Assembly: GCA_030159075.1 (NCBI GenBank)
Contig: BROG01000042.1
Span: 1,550,501-1,614,500 of the forward strand
Origin: Atrina japonica
Lineage: Eukaryota > Mollusca > Bivalvia > Pterioida > Pinnidae
Reading direction: 5' to 3'
DNA length: 64,000 bases
Shown: positions 33,053 through 42,840 of the stretch, piece after piece
How the letters are laid out: each line of letters begins with the position of its first letter
Numbering within the stretch: the stretch's first letter is position 1
Position numbers and translations under genes: made by a program
Notes under the pieces: generated by a model
What the model saw: the letters and a program-made list of their open reading frames with translations, nothing else
What the model was told of the DNA's origin: nothing
Database searches by the model: none

Positions 33053-33409
33053 TTTAATATAGGAAAATAATTTCTTTAAGTGATTTTTCAAATTTTTTAT
33101 TATTTTCAAATTTGTAATATATTTATAACCCACTATATTATGTCATTCAATTAAGAATTTTCGTCAAACTTTTCGTGCTTGAATTTAACCTAGTAAAATA
33201 AATCCCTTCGTGGCTGTGTTTAACCAGGTAAAGTTAGAGACTTTCGTGCTGTGAATTTAACCTAGTAAAATAAATCCCTTCGTGGCTGTGTTTAACCAGG
33301 TAAAGTTAGAGACTTTTGTGCTTGAATTTAACCTAGTAAAGAAGGAACTTGTGTGGTTGGACATGTACCTAATTGGAGAAGTGGGGCTAAGTGTGGGACA
33401 TATACTACT
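33053..33409 (-). repeat. Polinton right terminal inverted repeat
   Basis: Reverse complement of the left repeat, but 357 bp long instead of 286 because a ~75-bp unit (ending aacctagtaaaataaatccc, with ttcgtggctgtgtttaacca) is present once more in tandem. Apart from that, sequence identity is very high, including the last 60 bases. Confidence 0.92.
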
Positions 33410-33415
33410 CCATAC
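33410..33415. repeat. Polinton target-site duplication, right copy
   Basis: The sequence ccatac is identical to 12927-12932. Confidence 0.9.
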
Positions 33416-33629
33416 TAAAACAAGACAAAGGGATTGAACACAACTTATCCAACTTCAGGGGAGGAAGGGTACCCTGGGGTTTACAAAAACTTATCATAAA
33501 AGTTTTCTTATTTTTTACATACTTATTCATAATGAATGTATGAATTAACAGAATGAATAATCTGGCACATTTGTGGGTATATAAGGGATTTTTACATATG
33601 CAAGAGTTATGCCCCTTTCCAAAATTTTG

Positions 33630-33875
33630 ATTTTGATTTGATTTGATTTTTTGTTTTACGCCACACTCAACAATCTTTCAGTCATATGATGGCGTCCAGT
33701 TTTTATTGGTGGAGGAGAAACCCCGGTTACCCGGGTAAAGACCACCGACCTTCCGCAAGAAAACTGGCAAACTTTCCCACTTAATTCGAAATGACCCTAG
33801 CGGGGATTCGAACCAGAGGTGAGAGGCCTTGTGATTTTAAAGCGCAATACTCTAACCACTCGGCCACGGAGCCCC
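33630..33875 (-). mobile_element. tRNA-derived SINE
   Basis: On the minus strand the head reads ggctccgtggccgagtggtt (A box tggccgagtgg) and then ctggttcgaatcccc (B box ggttcgaatcc), the RNA polymerase III promoter of a Ser/Leu-type tRNA. A conserved body (contains cccgggtaaccggggtttct) and an A/T-rich tail (caaatcaaatcaaaatc) follow. Elements of this type are common in molluscs and other marine invertebrates. A C-rich run lies directly upstream of the head. Confidence 0.85.
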
Positions 33876-33880
33876 CCCCC

Positions 33881-34633
33881 CCCCCCAAATTTTGATTCTT
33901 TTCATCAACTGTCCTATTCATTATTAAAAAACAAAAACCCATATTTTTCTAGCTAACTTCGTAAAATTTGATCAAACGCCATGGTATCAATGTGTTTTAT
34001 GCTTTTATTAGAGCCGATGGATAGAGGACGAAAGATGGAAAATTGTGACCCCCAAATTTTTCTAACACTTAAATCTTAAATTCGGTCACTGCAAAAAAAA
34101 TAATCATCAAATGTTTTTTCTGTAAATGATCAATTTAGAATGGTTAACAAATATTTAGAGTCAATAAAACAAGTTGTGGGTATATAGCGAAGAAATAACA
34201 CCTTGAAGTATGTCGAAATTCAGTATTTTCTTGAGTGTGACCTTGAACATGACCTTGACCTTGACTGGGCGACGCACCTCATCACAATGAACCTTTCCTG
34301 TAAGTTTCACACATATCATATACAATAAGAAAGTAATGATAATGTATGACAAAATGAGACTGTACCCAGAGAAACAGACAGAGGAACAAAAGATGCCAGA
34401 CAATGTGAAGCTGTAGTTCATAGCGGACAGAAAAACAAATGACTGTTAAATTGATTTTGTCACAAAGAACAACTGAATTTACCTCTTGATGTGAATTTAC
34501 CATTCAATTTATGAATTATGTTTTTTGTGAACAAATTTGTGTCGTCTGTCATCTTTGTTTAAATTGCCAACATCGGTACCAGTTTATATTACTATAGTGA
34601 CATTCTGGTCACGTGACCAGGTGTCATTACCCT
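33881..34633. other. Unannotated flank
   Basis: No gene is supported. A tgaccttgaacatgaccttg sequence (34220-34265) repeats the half-site tgacctt three times, which could be nuclear-receptor-like but is equally explained by chance repetition. Confidence 0.35.
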
Positions 34634-34634
34634 T

Positions 34635-35200
34635 AAGCCTAGTTCACATCTTTGTTCTTACCATTTGGTGGTCCTATGGTATCGACTCGAAGACAATTCG
34701 CAACAAATCCAGATAGATTCGTACCAGTCGTAGACACTGCACGGCAGCAATACGACGTTGGCATGTTGTCTGCATGAAAACTCGAAACGGTTTGTTTGTC
34801 TAAAGAGCGGATCTGCCTTTTATACTCAATGGCAACAGTTATTGTGCAATTGTCGTTGGTTTCGCTGCAGTCTTGGAATAAAACGCAAGACAACCGTAAG
34901 GCAATCATGCAATTGCCTTGAGGCTTTCCCAAGTCAAACGTAATGGGGTTTTTTATGACTGCAGAATCAACTAAAATCGTACGTGTGTCTTGAGGCGGTC
35001 GTGCGGCTGCCCTGCGAAGTGTAAAATCACAAGAAAATCGCAATGAAAATGTGCATGTCGAAAATTTAGTATGCAACGTTGCGACAGCCCTGTGGCTTTG
35101 CGAATTTGTATGGAGGTCTTCAGGCTGTCGTACGGAACCCATTTTTTCCTAAAAAAATGTTCGTAGACAGGTACGGCTGTCGCAATGCTGAACTAGGCTT
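34635..35200. repeat. Foldback-bounded repeat with a fortuitous 167-codon frame
   Basis: Ends aagcctagttca (34635-34646) and tgaactaggctt (35189-35200) are perfect 12-base inverted repeats. The interior has repeated cgacagcc/tgcgacgg motifs. A minus-strand frame (35142-34639) covers most of it but shows no domain and is composed of these repeated pieces, so I do not call it a gene. Confidence 0.5.
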
Positions 35201-35586
35201 TAGATGTATTCTCTCCCTTAACAAACATTTATACAAAATTGAAACATGCGTTGACAAGAAAATAGCTTTGAAACACAAAATGTAACAGCATAAGAATGAT
35301 TTGATAAACATAAAGAATAGGAAAAAAACAAACTGGAAATAAAGAAAGGAGGGGCACATGGAGCATGAAGGTAGAGGCGTTACAATATATCATGTATAAA
35401 GAAGAAAGTTGGTAGGGAGAAGAGGACTAGGCGAATCGATTGGTTCTTGTTATGAAATCATAGAAAATGGAATTCCTGAATAGGAAGTTTTTGTTTGCAC
35501 TTTACGGTCTTCATTGTATGACGGAAAAAGAAAATTGAATAATTAGTTTAAACTCTATTTTTATTGCTTCAAATCAATATAACATG

Positions 35587-35885
35587 TAACAGGTGAACAG
35601 TATTAATAACAATAGGATTCGGAAACAAGTTTGGCAACTTATATAAAATCCGTCTCCTTTAATTTACAATTAATAATGATAATCTTATCCCTTGATTGCC
35701 AGGAAGCAACAATCCGTATATTAAACAATATATAAATAAGTAATACCTAATCAGATAGCACCAGATGAAAATGATATATATAAATTTATGGTATACTTGA
35801 GGTAAGAAATAACTTAATAGGAAGGAGAGAGAGAGAGAGGTTAATTTTTGTTCTCTAGCTAGTAACGTAACAATTTAGATACAAT
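35587..35885 (+). repeat. Direct repeat copy A (deletion-riddled)
   Basis: The sequence from taacaggtgaacagtattaa to tagatacaat matches 39957-40490 in the same orientation, but lacks several blocks of about 7 to 100 bases present in that copy. Long exact runs remain, for example aatttacaattaataatgat and ataaataagtaatacctaat. Confidence 0.8.
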
Positions 35886-35892
35886 AGTAGTT

Positions 35893-36020
35893 ATAGGCAG
35901 CTCTCCGACGCGCCATTTGAATTTTGCCGCCAGGGGGCGCTTTTTAACGGTTTTTGATGACGTCATCAGAATGCTGGCTTCTGATTGGTCAATTCAAATG
36001 GCGCGCCGGAGAGCCGCCTG
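35893..36020. repeat. Small foldback: ggcagctctccg ends
   Basis: The left arm aggcagctctccgacgcgcc and onward to atttgaa pairs with ttcaaatggcgcgccggaga and onward to gccgcctg. A similar end (caggcggctctccg) occurs alone at 40934. The element is MITE-like and no transposase is nearby. Confidence 0.6.
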
Positions 36021-36240
36021 TGACGTCACAACCGGAAGTGCGTCATACCGGAAGTGAGGTCATACCGGAAGTGCGTCATACCCGGAAGTGATAAGTGAGG
36101 TCATGTTGTCATGGCAATAAGGAGAAAGAGCCAATCCGTTGAGCTTGGAGGCGTGTCTTATGACGGAAGTGGAAGGTTGCGGGGGGCGGCCATCACTTGG
36201 CTAAGGAGCCAATGAGAGCCTTCGATTACAAGAGGTTGGG
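35950..36240. promoter_or_regulatory. Promoter-like cluster of ETS, CRE and CCAAT motifs
   Basis: Four ccggaagtg sites and a further ETS-like gacggaagtgg lie between 36030 and 36175. gatgacgtcatc and tgacgtcac are CRE-like (35955-36027), and gccaat occurs twice (36130 and 36205). The stretch is more GC-rich than its surroundings. No gene downstream is identified, so the role is uncertain; part of the cluster is a tandem tcataccggaagtg repeat. Confidence 0.35.
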
Positions 36241-36299
36241 TCACGAGAGTTCACGAGAGGTCACGTGAGTTTGCGAGAAGTCAACGGGAAGAGAGAGAA

Positions 36300-36422
36300 G
36301 GTTGGGTTTTTTCCAGTTTTGAGCTGAGAGTGAATCTATTTTTAGAACCGAAAGTTTTGGTTTTTTACCAGTTTTGAGCTGAGAGTGAATCTATTTTTAG
36401 AACCGAAACTTTTGGGTTTTTC
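36300..36422 (+). repeat. ~59-bp tandem duplication
   Basis: Two adjacent copies carry ccagttttgagctgagagtg followed by aatctatttttagaaccgaa. They differ by a few bases. Confidence 0.8.
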
Positions 36423-36714
36423 CAGGTTTGTGAAACTCGTAGTTGGTGGCGCCAACCGTCGGTGACACTAGTAGTTGGTGGCTCACCGACGTCATGCGCA
36501 TGCGCGATGAAACTAGTAGTTGGGATGGCGCCACCGCGTCGTTGAGAGTTGTGTTATTGGCATGCATCTGTGAGTTAGTCGTCAAGAGTCCAATGTTTCA
36601 AGTGCGCAAGCGGCGAGAGTAGTGGTAGGCCGAGCTCGGGTGTCTCAAGCTTTGTACTAAAACCCCACTTGTAGAGTAAATGTATAGTGATGTGTCTAAA
36701 CATATAGTAATAAA

Positions 36715-37045
36715 AATTTCAAACACTCACCCTATGCTGGTAGTGGTTTTTTCTGACGATGTTGACTCTTCGAGCTTCGGATCGCAAATGAGCTCTCAGA
36801 GGTCTAACTGAACCTATACTCTAGTCATGTGACTTTTTTTAGATAATTCTATTTTTAGATAATTCTATTTTTAGTGTATGAAAAATAATCTTGTCTGATC
36901 CAATAAAAAATGAAATACTCACCCTATGCTAAAAGTAGTGGATTTTTTCTTATGATGTTAACACCTCGAGCTTTGGATCTCAAATGACTTTTCACAAGCT
37001 GAACTGAACCTCTCTCTAGTCACATGACTTACTATATTTAGACTT
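36715..37045 (+). repeat. Two diverged direct copies, about 180 bp apart
   Basis: Both copies contain actcaccctatgct, a ttttttct..gatgtt segment, cgagct.tggatc.caaatga and tctagtca.atgactt. Divergence is about one fifth, so the duplication is old. Confidence 0.7.
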
Positions 37046-37200
37046 TTATCTCATGAAGTGAATACAACAAAAAACACAAAAAACACCAATAAAGTTTAAT
37101 GCTGAATATACGCGACTAAATAGTGTGTAGTCATTACAAATTAACACAAACACAATCCCTGTATACTTTAGTGAAGGTTTCTTTTCGAATAAGTTGGGGT

Positions 37201-37216
37201 GGCCCTTAAAAGGGCC
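37201..37216 (-). promoter_or_regulatory. Histone-type 3' stem-loop, possible
   Basis: The sequence ggcccttttaagggcc (minus strand, flanked by caac and cacc) matches the consensus of metazoan histone mRNA 3' ends: a six-pair stem and a four-base loop. I could not find a histone coding region upstream (higher coordinates). It may therefore be a relic, a coincidence, or the 3' end of an unrecognised minus-strand gene. Confidence 0.35.
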
Positions 37217-37689
37217 GTTGAAATTTTTCTCGTTGGGAGAAAAAGTCTATTGTCATCCAGCAGGACTTCGCAAGTTACCTGAGGTCCATTTCCTTTTCTT
37301 CTATCAGCTGTCTTATTTGGCGTTGCCAGTGAAACCCTCAAAAATCACACTGTGCCATAGCATGCTCCCACCTCAGGCATTGGTGGTACTGATGACACAG
37401 CTCTTGACGGAGGAGGTATAGGTGGTGGTGTCCTAGTCTATAAAGGTGGTTGGTGGTGGCAATGGACGGACTCGTAAACGCGGACCTACGTGGAGTAGCC
37501 CTCACAACTATCAATCTTCTCTTCGTCGACGAACACCGATGAATGCTTCTTAACGTAAATAACTCTCCGATGGTACATCTTTCTAAGTTGTCCATGATGA
37601 TGAACTAATACCGAACTGGGGTAGTACCAGCTTATATAGAGTGAATGACACGTATTGATTTTTTCCCACGTCTGAACATCTGCGTCTTT

Positions 37690-37975
37690 GACCACCTGTT
37701 GTTGACACTTGGGCATCTGAACACCTAGTTTTTGACACTTGGCATCTGAACACCTGTTTTTGACACTTGGCATCTGAACACCTGTTTTTGACACTTGGCA
37801 TCTGAACACCTGTTTTTGACACTTGGCATCTGAACACCTGTTTTTGACACTTGGCATCTGGCACCTGTTGTTGACACTTGCTATGTGAACACCTATTTTT
37901 GACACTTGGCATTTGAAACACCTGTTTTTTTGACATTTTTGACACTTGGCATCTGGCACCTGTTGTTGTAAGTCT
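37690..37975 (-). repeat. 28-bp minisatellite (about 10 units)
   Basis: The unit is ggcatctgaacacctgtttt followed by tgacactt. Four units are nearly identical; the edges are variant (ggcacctgttgttgacactt). Long minus-strand frames with Cys/Lys/Gln repeats across it are by-products of the repeat. Confidence 0.93.
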
Positions 37976-38273
37976 GTCTAGACATCTACGTCTAGACATC
38001 TACGTCTAGATATTTGGCCACTTGTTTTATAAGACAGAAAACTGTCACTCCTTTTTAATATTTCTTATTCTATATGAAAATAAAAACGAAATACAATAAC
38101 ATTCTAGTTTTATGAATCTATAAAACATACAAGACAAGAATATTAAAGACTATATAAATGTGATGATACTTCGTTTGAGTATCTATACAGTTCTTTTCTT
38201 TTCATTATAAATAACAGGAATCTACAGTAACCGTACTTCATTTTAGATTTGACCACGGAAGCATACGCACGGA

Positions 38274-39959
38274 ATGGCTAATTTACCAAACTTTGATTTA
38301 TTGTTAAATGAAAGACAAGAACAGGCGAGAAGTCAAAGGCAAGCTCAGCAGAGAGATCAACGGGGTGATGGATTTAATGCAATAGGCAACTCACCGATTA
38401 TAAGTGTTACTATGAAGTAGACACTCTGAGTGAGCGTAAATCACGTAAGTTTTAAAACGGCCTCGAATGTGTACCAAGTCAAGTTTAAGCATTTTTCTAA
38501 AGATGCCATACACTTAGTATCAGAAGTAATAGATCATATGTTGACTTCTATTAAGAAACAAACTACAGTGTGAAGATCGGGATAAGATGGCGAGTCAATA
38601 TACATCATCCATCGTTAAAAAGTGAAGTGTGGGTTAGAATTTACAGATGCTAAAGACCCATGAATGCTGATCTCTACTCATGGAAAAAATTGAGAAAGTG
38701 CAACAGAGTAATGAAAATTTTAGAATAGAAGATGGGTCTACCACCCCTGTCAGTAATCCATGTCATACAACCTGTAGGTAGCGGGGGTGGAAAAACGAAA
38801 ATATCATCTCAGTGTTGATAAGAAAGTGTTTGTGAACAAAAAGCAAAGTTTGATACAGATCAAGAATACAGACAAGACCTGTTTAGCTCGTTGCTATTGT
38901 AGTTGGTCGTTTTCATTGTCAGAAACCTGGACTTGGAGATGGAGACAAGTACAAAAACTGGGAAACGCTATTGGCAAAATTTGATTTATGGTGATGCAAG
39001 TCGACATACTCTTCAACGACGAGAAGCTCATACCTTATGCAAACAAACTGGATGTGATCCCCAGCAAGAGAGTGGACCTGAAGAATGGCAACGTTTTCAA
39101 GGCCGCATTGTTACCCCCCGCTATCGTTTGAAAATCTACGAGTTGAATACCAACACAAAACGATTGAAGCATTAAATGTACTGTATAGTGGTGTGGGATC
39201 GGGGGGCCCCCATTCACGTTTTTGTACGATGATCACCATTACGATTGTACTCGTATCTATGCCTGGACTCTTGGAAATGTAATTACTATTGCGACCGGTT
39301 TTTTTGTGATGTGGGTTATGATCATATAGAAGATCACCGATGTCCTCAATGCTGCTTTCGTTGTTTTGCACCGTCGCCCTGTGTTCCCGACAACACGATA
39401 AAACCTATAGAATGTACACATATAACATGTTTGTCTTGAAACATGGGACTTTTCCAATTGGGACACCCAGACGTGATTACACATGATTTCAAAAGTCTAG
39501 ATCAATATTATAGGGCTGGTACAATGTCGAGTTATTCCCCCTCGTCAGCTGTTTCATCCCGTGTTACCTTATCGGTTTGCAGGAGGAAAGAAAGCTACTT
39601 TTTCCTTTATGTCGTACTTTGTGCTCAACAAGGAATCGAACAGGAGTTGGGTATGAGTTATCGATGCTCTCATACGAATCAAGAACGACGTTTGTTAGGT
39701 ACATGGACTACGTGTGAATTGAATAAAGCTATAGAAAAAGGTTATGTGATCGATCGTATCTTTGAAAGTATGGCATTTCCCTGAGTAGTCCAATACTTTA
39801 TTTCGTAGCTATATTGATCAGTTTCTCCAGATTAAGCAACAAGCTAGTGGTTTTCCTGCTTCCTGTCAAACAGTAGAAGATCGTCGTCAATACCTCAAAG
39901 AGATTGAAACGAGAGAACAACTGATCATACGAGAAGAAGATGTAGAGAAGAATCTCTAA
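38274..39959 (+). pseudogene. PolB: Second Polinton-type polymerase B relic, exonuclease region deleted
   Basis: This copy is decayed but ordered. It has an N-terminus (MANLPNFDLLLNERQEQARS), a QIKNTDKTCLAR segment (38860-38895) equivalent to the NNDTTCLAR segment of the first copy, and a zinc-binding region (CDVGYDHIEDHRCPQCCFRC, 39303-39362). The sequence then jumps to GHPDVI (39463), the position just after motif A. Homologous palm segments follow (VIPPRQLFHPVLPYR, LLGTWTTCELNKAIEKGY). The exonuclease motifs and motif A are missing between them, and motifs B and C are absent. Many frameshifts and stops occur. Protein identity to the first copy is low, so it derives from a different Polinton lineage. 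Confidence 0.8.
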
Positions 39960-40490
39960 CAGGTGAACAGTATTAATAACAATAGGATTCGAATACCTTT
40001 AAACAAGTTTGGGAATGGAACGATAATGCTTTTACAGAAACATCGACGTTGGTCTAAAGATTGCAGTCAATATAAACAAAAACAAAAAACCCTGTGTGGA
40101 GCCTCCCTTCTGGAAACATCCAAGTGACTATATAAATCCGTGAGTTTGATGAAGTTCTCCTTTAATTTACAATTAATAATGATAATCTTATCCAGTTGAC
40201 TGTCGACTATCTAAAAAGTTTTTAGCCCTACTGGAAGCAACAATCCGTATATTAACAATATATAAATAAGTAATACCTAATCAGATGGAGGCAACTGAAA
40301 CATCAGCAAACCTCGCAGAAAGTCAGAGATGATTTCGAGCACCAGATGAAAATGATATATATAAAAGATTTGGTCCTGGTATACTTGAGGTAAGAAAACC
40401 GTAAAAACTTAATAGGAAGGAGAGAGAGAGAGGGGGTTAATTTTTGTTTGACTCTAGCTAGTATCACTCATGTAACAATTTAGATACAAT
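39957..40490 (+). repeat. Direct repeat copy B (fuller)
   Basis: This copy is 534 bp and begins at the very end of the polymerase relic. It contains all blocks of copy A plus extra segments. Together the two copies bracket 36-40 kb. Confidence 0.8.
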
Positions 40491-40654
40491 GTAAGAATTG
40501 TTGATATTCACATTTCACAAGTTGTTCATATTGATAATTGAAAGGAAACACGTGTGCCTTGATATATAACAATATTTTAATGTTATTATGCATGTTGTGT
40601 TAATACTCCAGGTCAGTCGGCATTTCGAAAATCCATTTGGCACATTTACGTGTA

Positions 40655-40694
40655 ATCAGAATTCAGATTAATTTATTTTATTTGGTTGTCTTCT

Positions 40695-40725
<31 letters not shown>

Positions 40726-41038
40726 CGGTACACAGGACTACTAGAAACCGGTAGATTAGTCTTGTGAAATATAGATCGAAATTTCGTGGGAAGAGGAGGG
40801 GGGGGGGGTTGTAGTTTCATGTAGAATCGAGCTCGGCCTATACATGTCAAACTGCTTGGATTGGTAATGTGAACTTCCCACACACGTCTCTTGTACTCCA
40901 CTTCCGGTCATAGACTATATCACTTATGATCCCACAGGCGGCTCTCCGTTACTGCAACACAAGTATCAAGCAGGAATTCAGATTAATTTATTTATTTGGT
41001 GTCTTCTAGTAAACAAAAAAAAAAAAAAAAAAAAAAAA
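40655..41038 (+). repeat. Duplicated A-run segments
   Basis: An aattcagattaatttatttt...cttctagtaa segment followed by a long A run occurs at 40660-40725 and again at 40976-41038. This could be two retroposed copies or a local duplication. Between them lies an isolated end (ccacaggcggctctccg) related to the foldback at 35893. Confidence 0.6.
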
Positions 41039-41039
41039 G

Positions 41040-42110
41040 GAACTACTATTGTTGAAATACTAGGTAATGTAGAAATACATGTTTGGATTGAAATAATTAC
41101 GGGTCAATTTTCACTTATATATTACTAGTAAAAGTACGAGAATCTTTTACTTGCAGTTATGTATTTATGAACCGCTTTGACAATTTCAATGTTGTCTGCT
41201 ACGTTCAAAGTTAGACTTCCATACAATAAGACATGTTCAGTTTTTGGAAAATTTAATAATTATACAAAATAATTAAATAAGAAAAAAATCAAATAAGTTG
41301 TATGTGTTAGCACAAATATTATTAAAAATATCTTAATGCGACATATTAGAAAACGAGAATAACCAGACGAAATTAAAAGAAATAAAGCTTGCGCATCACT
41401 GCGCTACAAGCCGAAATAATGCTGTTTTTCGTCTCTTTCGTGCGATAGTTCAGAGACGTATCTACGTTCACGTATACGTCTCTGTATATATCTCAAATAA
41501 ACACTGACATTTTTTCAAAACTACAAAAATATGAGATCAGTTTTATGGTAAACACTTTTATTACAGTTATATATGTTATTAGATAATTTTAGAAAACGCG
41601 TGTGAAGTGCTCGGGGACTGCGATTGCGCTTGCTATAAGACAGAAATGTAAAAAGAGAGATAACTCTGATTGTTTTTTGCCTTTCAATTACGAAATCATA
41701 GTGCGATTCGCATAATCATGAGTTTTTAAAATATGAATTTTTATAGACTGTATTGAGATGGCGAGTTTTTTTATCATTACGTTTAGATTTTGAACTGTAA
41801 ACTTGCGAAATATTTATATTTCTAGTTGACAATGTGTTGATCCTTCACAGAAATTCCTCTGAATGTAAATTATATACTAAACATATTATCAGATTCATAT
41901 AACATATAAACTGTGTCCACAATTACACAATTGTGTGATTAGAGCCAAAAGATATAATTATAGGCTTATAGCAGTTTATAGTTTCTTAGAAAATTAATTA
42001 TCAAATTTCCATGTTTCGGGGTTTCATATCCAGAAATCAAGTAATAACCAAATTTAGACAAAATAAATTGTTGATCCGACACACAATCTTATCTGTATAG
42101 GAGCACCTTT
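41040..42110. other. Intergenic, no feature seen
   Basis: AT-rich sequence with only short frames. I see no repeat array or transposon ends. Confidence 0.5.
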
Positions 42111-42111
42111 T

Positions 42112-42133
42112 AGCAGCGATATATATCGCTGCT
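42112..42133. repeat. Perfect 22-bp palindrome
   Basis: agcagcgatat is followed at once by its exact reverse complement atatcgctgct. It sits just upstream of the candidate promoter. Confidence 0.85.
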
Positions 42134-42139
42134 TTTGGT

Positions 42140-42335
42140 CACTGTTGGAGACCCTGTTTAGATCCGTCCGCGATTACAGAGACGATCTGATAGTGACGTC
42201 ATATTAATCCGCGCATGTACCGGAAGTTTATAAATGTCTATGTTAGTTCCACACCTTTTCACTTGGTCTACCCCGATATTTAGTGATTAGTAAGTCTATA
42301 TGTCGGCGAAAAAGTTTTGAGGTAGTAGAAACAAG
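42140..42335 (+). promoter_or_regulatory. HEATR5B: Candidate HEATR5B promoter and untranslated first exon
   Basis: The stretch holds tgacgtcat (CRE-like), gcgcatg (NRF1-like half-site) and accggaagt (ETS-like) within 60 bases (42194-42230). A possible first exon follows that ends ...agtagaaacaag before gtatgt (42336), a good splice donor. The first coding exon of HEATR5B (49864) has an acceptor 12 bases before its ATG, so an upstream untranslated exon must exist. This location is inference from motif content. Confidence 0.3.
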
Positions 42336-42840
42336 GTATGTATTAACATATTTTTTTTCTTAGACACATGTACTTACGAATTCATTATAATTTATGCGTG
42401 ATTTACTATAATTCCTGTGATGCGTGTACTTGTCATCATTGCCATTGGGCAATCACTGACAGACACTGGAGCAGAATCTCGGTTTCTGATGCGAGAAGAT
42501 TGTTGCGTGATCTGCAAGGTTAGCATGATGGAAATGGAGTTTGAAATCACATAAAATAATATTAATAAAGATACCCAGGACAAATGGTTGGTTGGAATTG
42601 TTTCTTGTGCCGTTTGTCTTGTGTCATTAATGTCAGTTTCTTCTTAATATTCAGTGTTATTGGTGTCAGTGGGTTAACTTCTTACTCTCTTAGTAGGCTA
42701 CCGAAGACTGGAGAAATTTGTTATTGATACAAATGTATTATGATGATACTTTGAGTCTTACTGTGAAACAGTAGCTTTAGCTTTGTGATAGATTAGATAC
42801 CTCAGATGAAATTAAATCCTTACACTGAATAGAATACATG

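Larger units (their letters stand above)
12933..33409. mobile_element. Maverick/Polinton (adintovirus-like) element, 20.5 kb
   Basis: The element is defined by inverted termini beginning agtagtatatgtcccacact on each strand and by identical 6-bp flanks. After removing the 6.85-kb Mutator-like insertion it is about 13.6 kb, compact for the group. Gene order from the left is: polymerase B (+); integrase and seven small or capsid genes (-) up to 28447; one conserved gene (+); one membrane gene (-); major capsid protein and ATPase (+); zinc-finger protein (-). Such elements integrate with a retroviral-type integrase and copy themselves with protein-primed polymerase B, and they encode virion proteins. 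All genes are intronless. Most carry one-base frameshifts, so this copy is probably inactive unless the indels are assembly errors. No adenain-like protease was found. Confidence 0.95.

Noticed and set aside
33788..33875. Functional tRNA gene on the minus strand
   Set aside because: A and B boxes are present, but the sequence continues into a SINE body and tail and the acceptor stem does not pair.
34639..35142. 167-codon minus-strand frame
   Set aside because: It lies inside a foldback-bounded repeat, shows no domain, and the reading is made of repeated pieces.
37486..37999. Cys/Lys-rich minus-strand frames resembling zinc-binding repeats
   Set aside because: The regular Cys pattern is the translation of the 28-bp minisatellite.
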